Of a stretch of DNA of 10,786 nucleotides, positions 1-6,345 are shown piece after piece. Location of the stretch: assembly GCA_927798505.1 (NCBI GenBank), contig CAKMNE010000041.1, positions 1-10,786 on the forward strand, given 5' to 3'. Source of the stretch: an uncultured Bacteroidales bacterium. GTDB taxonomy: Bacteria; Bacteroidota; Bacteroidia; Bacteroidales; UBA932. The position numbers were made by a program, and so were the translations under genes. The notes under the pieces were generated by a model. It saw nothing but the letters and a program-made list of their open reading frames with translations. It was not told the DNA's origin and searched no databases. Position 1 is the first letter of the stretch. Every line of letters begins with the position of its first letter.

Positions 1-1067
1 CCCCTTACATCAAGAACATCACCCAGCTCTTCGGCGACCATATGATGATTGCCAACGCTACCGGCTGCTCTTCAATCTACGGCGCTTCCTTCCCTTCATC
101 TCCATATTGCACCAACGAGAAGGGTCATGGTCCGGCTTGGCAGAACTCCCTCTTCGAGGACTTCTGCGAGTTCGGTCTCGGTATGCGTCTCGGTTCAGAG
201 CGCATGCGCGACACTCTTGCAGCCCTGATGCAGAAGGGCCTGAGCTGCGATTGCTGCTCAGACGAGATCAAGGCCCTCTTCCAGCAGTGGCTCGACAACC
301 GCTCAAGCTACGCAGTTACCCGCGAAGTTACAGACAAGCTCGTTCCTCTGATGGAGGCTTGCGGCTGTGACACCTGCAAGAGCATTCTCGCTCTCAAGCA
401 GTTCCTCCCAGCCCGCAGCCAGTGGATCATCGGTGGTGACGGTGCCTCATACGACATCGGTTACGGCGGACTCGACCACGTGCTCGCAAGCGGTGAGAAC
501 GTCAACATACTCGTACTCGATACCGAAGTTTACTCCAACACCGGCGGACAGTCATCCAAGGCAACCCCTGCCGGAGCCATTGCCAAGTTCGCCGCTTCAG
601 GAAAGAAGATCCGCAAGAAGGACCTCGGAATGATGGCAATGAGCTACGGCTATGTTTATGTAGCTCAGGTAGCAATGGGTGCAAGCCCGGTTCAGTATAT
701 GAATGTCATCAAAGAAGCTGAAGCTTACGATGGACCGTCCCTGATTATCGCATACGCTCCTTGTATCAACCACGGACTGAAGGCCGGTATGGGTCTCAGC
801 CAGAGGGAGGAGAAACTTGCGGTAGAATGCGGTTACTGGCAGCTCTATCACTACAACCCTATGCTCGAAGAGCAGGGCAAGAAGGCGTTCTCACTCGACA
901 GCAAGGAGCCTGACTGGAGCAAGTTCCAGGACTTCCTCAAGGGTGAGGTCCGCTTTGCATCCCTCGCAAAACTCTATCCTGAAAGGGCAGAGGAACTTCT
1001 CCAGAAGACCGAGGAGTTTGCAAAGATCAGGTACAACACCTACAAGCGCCTCGCATCCGAGGAGTAA
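1..1067 (+). CDS. nifJ: Pyruvate:ferredoxin (flavodoxin) oxidoreductase, C-terminal part (5' end outside window)
   Basis: This enzyme oxidatively decarboxylates pyruvate with CoA to acetyl-CoA and CO2 in the cytoplasm, passing electrons to ferredoxin or flavodoxin. It is central to anaerobic energy metabolism. The reading frame is open from base 3 with no start, giving 354 visible residues of a protein normally near 1,170-1,200, so it is cut by the window and not broken. The ATG at 42 is internal: the codons before it (QLFGDH) continue the family sequence. The fragment covers the thiamine-diphosphate domain. The TPP motif runs from GDG (D at fragment residue 146) to NTGGQ (from residue 179). 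Cys22 in NATGCSS and Cys254 in APCINHG match two of the four ligands of the proximal [4Fe-4S] cluster; the other two (GCxGC) would lie just upstream. It ends in a TAA at 1065-1067, 9 bases before recG. The pattern GDG-AS-YDIG replaces the GDG-WA-YDIG I recall from other members. Family assignment is very secure. Confidence 0.97.
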   Translation, partial: PYIKNITQLFGDHMMIANATGCSSIYGASFPSSPYCTNEKGHGPAWQNSLFEDFCEFGLGMRLGSERMRDTLAALMQKGLSCDCCSDEIKALFQQWLDNRSSYAVTREVTDKLVPLMEACGCDTCKSILALKQFLPARSQWIIGGDGASYDIGYGGLDHVLASGENVNILVLDTEVYSNTGGQSSKATPAGAIAKFAASGKKIRKKDLGMMAMSYGYVYVAQVAMGASPVQYMNVIKEAEAYDGPSLIIAYAPCINHGLKAGMGLSQREEKLAVECGYWQLYHYNPMLEEQGKKAFSLDSKEPDWSKFQDFLKGEVRFASLAKLYPERAEELLQKTEEFAKIRYNTYKRLASEE

Positions 1068-1076
1068 TCCGGTCCT

Positions 1077-3215
1077 ATGAGTGAACTGGATACCGACATA
1101 ATGTATCTTAAGGGGGTTGGTCCGAAAAGGGCCGACCTTCTTAAAAAAGAACTGGGAGCAAGCACTCTCGGTGAATTGATACGCCTGTATCCTTTCCGCT
1201 ACATAGACAGAAGCACCATACAGCCAATCGCATCTTCTTCCCAGAACCTGGCCTACATCCAGATTCTGGGAAAAGTTGTCTCCAGGACTCTGCTGGGGCC
1301 TTCCTCCTCTCTGATTGACACGAGCGGGGAAAAGATACACTGGGGCGCCGCCAAAAGGCTAAGCGTCATCGTGGAGGACGCGTCCGGCCGTATGGAAATG
1401 GTCTTTTTCAAGGCCATAAAATGGAATTATGAAAGGCTGGTGCCCGGCCAGAGCTTCATCTTCTTCGGAAAGCCGTCCGAATTTAACGGACGATGGAACA
1501 TGGTTCACCCCGAAGTGGATGTGCCTCAGGATGGGACACTTGCCCAGGGTGTGATGACCGGAGTGTATCCGAGCACGGAGAAGCTCAAGAACGCCGGCAT
1601 CACGGGCAAGGTAATGTGCAGGCTGCAATCCGCCGCCCTGACAAGGTGCCTGCCCGAACTGGAGGAGTCCCTTCCGGACTATGTGCTCGGGGAACTGGGA
1701 CTGTGCAGCCTTGGCTACGCTCTGAAGAACATACACTTCCCTGCCGACACCTACGCGCTTGAAAAGGCAACCCGACGCCTCAAATTCGAAGAACTCTTCC
1801 TGCTGCAGCTCAGCCTTCTCAAGCAGAAATACATACGCTCCCGCGCCGACAAAGGCATACTTATGCCCAAGGTCGGTCCCGACTTCAACGCCTGCTACGA
1901 GGCTCTCCCCTACCGCCTCACCGGTGCCCAGCAGAGGGTAATCAAGGAAATTCGCGCTGACCTTATGTCCGGCCACCAGATGAACCGCCTCCTTCAGGGG
2001 GACGTGGGCTCGGGCAAAACCATGGTTGCGGTGCTCAGCTGCCTTCTGGCGGTCGGCAACGGCTACCAGAGCTGCATCATGGCCCCGACCGAAGTGCTTG
2101 CGCAGCAGCATTTCAGCAACATACAGAAATACCTCGCCCCCACCGGAGTGCGATGCGCCCTACTCACGGGCTCTACCGGCACCAGGGCGCGCAGGGAAAT
2201 TTTCGAAGGCCTTGCAAACGGGGACATAGGCCTTATCGTAGGCACCCATGCCCTGCTTGAGGACAAGGTCGTGTTCAAAAACCTGGGACTTGCCGTTATC
2301 GACGAGCAGCACCGCTTCGGAGTGGACCAGAGGGCAAAGCTATGGTCGAAGAACAGTCTTCCACCGCACGTGCTCGTAATGACAGCCACCCCTATTCCAA
2401 GGACGCTTGCTATGACGGTCTATGGAGACCTGGACGTCTCCGTCATCGACGAGATGCCTCCGGGACGCAAGCCGGTGCGCACCACGCTGCACACCCCCAA
2501 CCGCATGGGCGCGGTCTATAAGTTCATGCGCGAGGAAATCGCAAAGGGCCGACAGGTCTTCGTGGTGTACCCTATGATTTACGAAAACGAAAAGCTCGAC
2601 CTGCAGAACATGGAACGAGGCTACGAGGAAATAGTCAAGGCCTTCCCTTTGCCTCAGTACAAATGTGCGATAGTCCACGGGCAGCAGACTTCGGAGGTGA
2701 AGAATTTCAATATGGACGCCTTCGCCGCAGGAAGGGCCAACATCCTGGTTTCCACCACGGTAATCGAGGTGGGAGTGGATGTGCCGAACGCATCGGTGAT
2801 GGTGATTATGTCCGCCGAGCGCTTCGGTCTTTCGCAGCTGCACCAGCTTCGCGGAAGGGTGGGAAGAGGAGCCGCCAGCTCGCATTGCATACTGATCCGT
2901 GACTACAAATGCTCGAAGGAGGCAATACAGAGGCTGGAACTGATGTGCTCCACGGAGAACGGCTTCGAAATTGCCGAAGAGGATATGAAAATGCGCGGCC
3001 CGGGAGACCTGGAAGGCACCCAGCAGAGCGGGCTTCCCATTTCCCTCAACATAGCCTCACTGGCAAAGGATGGGAAAATCCTGACTGAAGCCAGGGCCTA
3101 TGCCCAGAAAGTGCTGGATAAAGACCCTAAGCTGGAAGCGCCGGAAAATGCAAGGCTGCTCCGCGAGCTAAGAAAGGAAAAATATCAGATTAAAGACTAT
3201 AGCAGAATATCTTAA
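1077..3215 (+). CDS. recG: ATP-dependent DNA helicase RecG
   Basis: RecG is a monomeric superfamily 2 helicase that remodels stalled replication forks, D-loops and Holliday junctions. At 712 residues it is close to the usual length (about 690 in E. coli). The N-terminal wedge begins with a helix-hairpin-like LKGVGPKRADLL (from residue 12), followed by the OB-fold region with an IQILGKV strand. The helicase core shows Walker A GDVGSGKT (308-315), motif II DEQH (409-412), motif III TATPIPR (436-442) and motif VI QLRGRVGRG (590-598). Near the C terminus MRGPGDLEGTQQSG matches the RecG TRG region that couples ATP hydrolysis to translocation. The ATG at 1077 is the natural start because LKGVGPKRA lies at the usual N-terminal position. 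No clear Shine-Dalgarno sequence is present. It follows nifJ by 9 bases and precedes the S9 peptidase by 5, so cotranscription with both is likely (inference). All key motifs are intact. Confidence 0.98.
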   Translation: MSELDTDIMYLKGVGPKRADLLKKELGASTLGELIRLYPFRYIDRSTIQPIASSSQNLAYIQILGKVVSRTLLGPSSSLIDTSGEKIHWGAAKRLSVIVEDASGRMEMVFFKAIKWNYERLVPGQSFIFFGKPSEFNGRWNMVHPEVDVPQDGTLAQGVMTGVYPSTEKLKNAGITGKVMCRLQSAALTRCLPELEESLPDYVLGELGLCSLGYALKNIHFPADTYALEKATRRLKFEELFLLQLSLLKQKYIRSRADKGILMPKVGPDFNACYEALPYRLTGAQQRVIKEIRADLMSGHQMNRLLQGDVGSGKTMVAVLSCLLAVGNGYQSCIMAPTEVLAQQHFSNIQKYLAPTGVRCALLTGSTGTRARREIFEGLANGDIGLIVGTHALLEDKVVFKNLGLAVIDEQHRFGVDQRAKLWSKNSLPPHVLVMTATPIPRTLAMTVYGDLDVSVIDEMPPGRKPVRTTLHTPNRMGAVYKFMREEIAKGRQVFVVYPMIYENEKLDLQNMERGYEEIVKAFPLPQYKCAIVHGQQTSEVKNFNMDAFAAGRANILVSTTVIEVGVDVPNASVMVIMSAERFGLSQLHQLRGRVGRGAASSHCILIRDYKCSKEAIQRLELMCSTENGFEIAEEDMKMRGPGDLEGTQQSGLPISLNIASLAKDGKILTEARAYAQKVLDKDPKLEAPENARLLRELRKEKYQIKDYSRIS

Positions 3216-3220
3216 GTACA

Positions 3221-5434
3221 ATGAAAAAGTTTCTCAGAATTCTGGAGATTGTCGGAGCTGCCTTCCTTATAGGATATGGCTTCGGCGTAGTGTTAGACAA
3301 GATTATGAAACCGAACAAGAACGAAGCGGGCTACATCGGACCGTCCGAAATCAGGATTGAGGACGGAGTGATGACCCCGGAAGCCCTGCTCGCAATGGGT
3401 CGCCTGGGTGACGCCCAGCTCTCCCCGGACGGAAGCAGAATCCTTTACGGCGTAAGCTACACCTCGGTCGAACAGAACCGCAGCTGCCGCAACCTCTTCG
3501 CCGTAGATACTGACGGCAGCAACAAAGTCCAGCTCACAAAGTACTCCAAGAGCGTTTCCAACGCCCGCTGGGCCCCGGACGGAAAGAGCGTTTACTTCCT
3601 CCTGGACGGCCAGATCTGGCAGGCCGCCTACGGTGGCAAGAAGCTCGGTGCCAGAAGATGCCTTAGCGACGTACCTTCCGGCATCAGCGAATTCAAGCTC
3701 TCCCCTGACGGCAGCAACATCATCTATATCAGCACAATACCCGGTCCGGTAAAGAGCCCGAAAGACAGTGACCCTGCCCTTGGCAAGGCTCAGGCCTATG
3801 CCACCGACGATCTGATGTACCGCCACTGGGACCACTGGGTTACCGAAACCCCGCGCACCTACCTTGCAGCTATGGGCGGAACCATAACCCCTGAGCGCAG
3901 CGTTGACCTTCTGGGTGACGAACCATACGAACTGCCTACCGAGCCTTTCGGAGGCATAGAGCAGCTCGACTGGTCCCCTGACGGAATGTACATAGCCTAC
4001 AGCTGCCGCAAGAAAACAGGCAAACAGTACGCATTCAGCACCAACTGCGGAATCTACCTCTACAATATCCAGAGCGGAGAGACCATCCCGGTCAAGACCG
4101 ACGGAGGTTACGACACCGATCCCGTCTTCTCCGCGGATGGAAAGCACCTTGCCTGGATTTCCATGAGGCGCGACGGCTATGAGGCTGACCAGCAGAGGAT
4201 TCTAATTTGCGACTTTGAGAATGGATCCACCTCCGGCACCAGGCAGCTCGCTGCATCCCTGGACCGCGACGCTTCCGGGCTTGTCTGGAGCCCTGACAGC
4301 AAGGGGCTGTACTACAGCGCCCTTCACAACGGTGTACAGAAGCTTTTCTACACCTCTCTCGAGGACAATACCCGCCAGCTCACATCCGACGAAGAGAAAT
4401 ACGACTTCTTCTCTCCTTTCGGAGTGCTCGACGGGGGCAGAACCCTGCTTGCAAGCAACTACTGCCTCAACCGTCCCGTAGAGCTCATCAGCCTCAGCGT
4501 GGAAGACGAAGGCTATGCGCAGTGGAAAGCGCTCACCGATGAGAACGGCCACATACTGAGCCAGCTTGACGAGCCGACATCTGAAAGCATATGGCTTGAG
4601 ACCGTGGACGGCAAGCAGATGCAGTGCTGGGTGCTCTACCCGCCTCACTTCGACCCTTCAAAGCAGTATCCGGGAATAGAAATCGTACTCGGAGGCCCTC
4701 AGGGCACCAATTCCCAGGACTGGAGCTACCGCTGGTGCTACAGGCTCATGGCCCAGCAGGGCTATGTGGTCATTATGCCTAACCGCCGCGGAACCACCGC
4801 CTTCGGACAGGAGTGGAAAGAGCAGATTTCCGGCGACTACCCGGGACTCAACATGCAGGACTACCTCACCGCCGGACGCTGGCTCAAGAGCAGGGACTAC
4901 ATCGGCAAGCTCGCCTGCGTGGGCGCATCCTACGGCGGCTACTCCGTCTATATGCTGGAAGGCCTGCACGGGGACCTGTACGACTGTTTCATAGCCCACG
5001 CCGGCATCTTTGACGAGAAAATGCTATGGTACACCACCGAAGAGATGTGGTTTGCCAACTGGGACAACGGCGGACTTACGGAGTACGCTTACACTCCGGG
5101 CCAGACAGGGCCGGCAGGCGACGGCATCACCTTCGGCGGAATGCAGCAGGCAGGAGCTCCATATGCCTCAACGCCAAAGGCGCAGCGCCACTATGCCAAC
5201 TCCCCTTCTTCAATGGTTACCAAATGGCACACCCCTATCCTGTGCATACACGGCATGATGGACTACCGCATCCCTTACGAGCAGGGAATGGCCGCCTTCA
5301 ACGCCGCGCAGATGATGGGCGTTCCTTCAAGACTTGTAGTATTCCCGGAGGAGAATCACTGGATACTTCAGCCGCAGAACTCGCTCTACTGGCATCGCGA
5401 ATTCTACGGATGGCTGGAGAAATGGTGCAAATAG
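3221..5434 (+). CDS. S9-family serine peptidase (dipeptidyl-peptidase/acylaminoacyl-peptidase type), membrane-anchored
   Basis: This is a prolyl-oligopeptidase-clan exopeptidase of 737 residues, probably releasing dipeptides or blocked N-terminal residues from peptides in the periplasm. Residues 1-6 are basic (MKKFLR), followed by a hydrophobic stretch at about 8-27. No lipobox cysteine or AxA signal-peptidase site follows, so an uncleaved inner-membrane anchor is inferred. Residues about 55-430 form a WD40-like beta-propeller with recurrent LSPDGS, APDGKS, WSPDGM and SADGKH turns. A YRHWDHW segment (200-206) resembles that of DPP5/S9C-type enzymes. The C-terminal alpha/beta-hydrolase domain carries the triad: Ser570 in GASYGGY, Asp681 in HGMMDYRIP and His713 in ENHW. 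Exact specificity (DPP5-like, DPP4-like or acylaminoacyl) cannot be settled here. The 5-base gap after recG suggests cotranscription. Its stop at 5432-5434 abuts the stop of the convergent CDF gene and lies inside a palindrome. Confidence 0.93.
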   Translation: MKKFLRILEIVGAAFLIGYGFGVVLDKIMKPNKNEAGYIGPSEIRIEDGVMTPEALLAMGRLGDAQLSPDGSRILYGVSYTSVEQNRSCRNLFAVDTDGSNKVQLTKYSKSVSNARWAPDGKSVYFLLDGQIWQAAYGGKKLGARRCLSDVPSGISEFKLSPDGSNIIYISTIPGPVKSPKDSDPALGKAQAYATDDLMYRHWDHWVTETPRTYLAAMGGTITPERSVDLLGDEPYELPTEPFGGIEQLDWSPDGMYIAYSCRKKTGKQYAFSTNCGIYLYNIQSGETIPVKTDGGYDTDPVFSADGKHLAWISMRRDGYEADQQRILICDFENGSTSGTRQLAASLDRDASGLVWSPDSKGLYYSALHNGVQKLFYTSLEDNTRQLTSDEEKYDFFSPFGVLDGGRTLLASNYCLNRPVELISLSVEDEGYAQWKALTDENGHILSQLDEPTSESIWLETVDGKQMQCWVLYPPHFDPSKQYPGIEIVLGGPQGTNSQDWSYRWCYRLMAQQGYVVIMPNRRGTTAFGQEWKEQISGDYPGLNMQDYLTAGRWLKSRDYIGKLACVGASYGGYSVYMLEGLHGDLYDCFIAHAGIFDEKMLWYTTEEMWFANWDNGGLTEYAYTPGQTGPAGDGITFGGMQQAGAPYASTPKAQRHYANSPSSMVTKWHTPILCIHGMMDYRIPYEQGMAAFNAAQMMGVPSRLVVFPEENHWILQPQNSLYWHREFYGWLEKWCK

Positions 5435-5445
5435 CTATTCGCACC
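5424..5445. terminator. 22-bp near-palindrome over the two convergent stop codons; candidate bidirectional terminator
   Basis: The left arm GGTGCAAATAG (5424-5434) and right arm CTATTCGCACC (5435-5445) are reverse complements except for one pair, 5429/5440. The centre is exactly the junction of the two TAG stops. The rightward RNA could fold into GGUGC/GCACC, an A·C mismatch, AAU/AUU and an AGCU loop, followed by a U-rich tract, UGUAUUUUCC. In the leftward RNA the mismatch becomes a G·U wobble, giving a continuous 9-bp stem but a poorer tail (AUUUCUCC). The stem has only five strong pairs, so termination is plausible but unproven. It is the only terminator-like structure I found at this junction. 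Confidence 0.5.
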
Positions 5446-6343
5446 TGTATTTTCCGTCAACTTTGATCGGCTCCACGTGGATGTTCACTATGGATTCAGG
5501 GCCAAGCTCTTCCTTGATCCGCTCTTCCAGATCCATAGAGTGCTTGTGGGCCACATCCAGAGTCACATCACCCGGCATTCTCACGTGCATTTCTATGGAG
5601 TGGACATTTCCCACTTGACGGGTACGCAGGTTATGCAAATCTGAAAGTTCAGGGTCTTCGGCAACGATGGCCCTGATTTTTTCTTCTTCCTCGGCAGGGA
5701 GACTCTTGTCCATCAGCTGGTTGACTGCAGGAAGAAGGATTTTCACTGCGGCCACGATGATGAATATGCTCACAAGAGCCGCCGCAATAGGGTCGAGTAT
5801 GGCCCATTTCTGGCCGAAGAAGACAGCGCCGCCTATTCCTATTGCAGTTCCGATTGAGGACAGGGCGTCAGTGCGATGGTGCCAGGCGTTGGCAATCACC
5901 GCATCGGATCTTGTCCTGCGGCCCACCCTCACGGTCAGCTGGAAGAGCACTTCCTTGATGATTATGCTGAGTATGGCAGCAGCAAAGGCTATCCATCCCG
6001 GAGTGTGGAGCACTTCCCCGCCTATGGCGGCTACAATCTTGTTAACTCCGTCGGCAAGCAGTTTTCCGCCGACAACAAGCAGGGACAGGCCCACTATCAG
6101 GGTTGCAAGAGTCTCGTACTTGCCGTGTCCGTAATTATGGTCGCCGTCCGCGGGCTTGTTTCCTATCTTCACGAAGACCAGAACAATGACATCGGTCAGA
6201 AGGTCGCTCAGGGAATGTACCGCATCCGCAACCATTGCGGCTGATGCGCCCAGCACTCCGGCCACAAATTTCACGAGCACCAGCACAAGGTTGGCCAATC
6301 CGCCCAAAAGGGTGATACGGTAGATTTCTTTTGTTCTTTCCAT
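5435..6343 (-). CDS. Cation diffusion facilitator (CDF) family metal exporter
   Basis: CDF proteins are inner-membrane dimers that export divalent metals, mostly Zn2+ and sometimes Fe2+, Mn2+, Co2+ or Cd2+, in exchange for protons. The 302-residue length is typical. The N-terminal two-thirds holds hydrophobic segments near residues 11-32, 33-58, 79-97, 115-135, 160-178 and 183-205. The transport site reads H43xxxD47 in helix 2 (DAVHSLSD) and H155xxxD159 in helix 5 (AWHHRTD). A conserved HNYGHGKYE loop at 69-77 follows helix 2. After about 210 comes the cytoplasmic ferredoxin-like domain, with a sequence EMHVRMPGDVTLDVAH and histidines 248, 253, 266, 268 and 289 that may include regulatory metal ligands. 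The two HxxxD pairs fit zinc-type members better than the DxxxD pairs of Mn2+ types (inference). It starts 2 bases after the helicase stop, so the two genes are probably one transcript. The start context is A/T-rich (AATAATT before ATG) with no Shine-Dalgarno sequence. Confidence 0.95.
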   Translation of the reverse strand: MERTKEIYRITLLGGLANLVLVLVKFVAGVLGASAAMVADAVHSLSDLLTDVIVLVFVKIGNKPADGDHNYGHGKYETLATLIVGLSLLVVGGKLLADGVNKIVAAIGGEVLHTPGWIAFAAAILSIIIKEVLFQLTVRVGRRTRSDAVIANAWHHRTDALSSIGTAIGIGGAVFFGQKWAILDPIAAALVSIFIIVAAVKILLPAVNQLMDKSLPAEEEEKIRAIVAEDPELSDLHNLRTRQVGNVHSIEMHVRMPGDVTLDVAHKHSMDLEERIKEELGPESIVNIHVEPIKVDGKYRCE

Positions 6344-6345
6344 AA

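Noticed and set aside
42..47. Tandem ATG codons as a true gene start for a short pyruvate-oxidoreductase-like protein
   Set aside because: The frame is open upstream to the window edge and the upstream codons encode conserved family sequence, so this is an internal Met pair in a full-length gene.
891..1340. 149-codon minus-strand frame spanning the nifJ-recG junction
   Set aside because: It overlaps two well-identified genes and shows no domain. The 9-base junction leaves no room for its own promoter.
1359..2111. 250-codon open frame on the minus strand opposite recG
   Set aside because: It lies fully inside recG, whose helicase motifs are all intact, and its translation matches no family I recognise. 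Long antisense frames arise from codon bias in GC-rich genes.
3293..4147. 284-codon open frame on the minus strand opposite the S9 peptidase propeller
   Set aside because: The plus-strand frame has clear propeller repeats and a catalytic triad. The antisense product has no recognisable motif or plausible start context.
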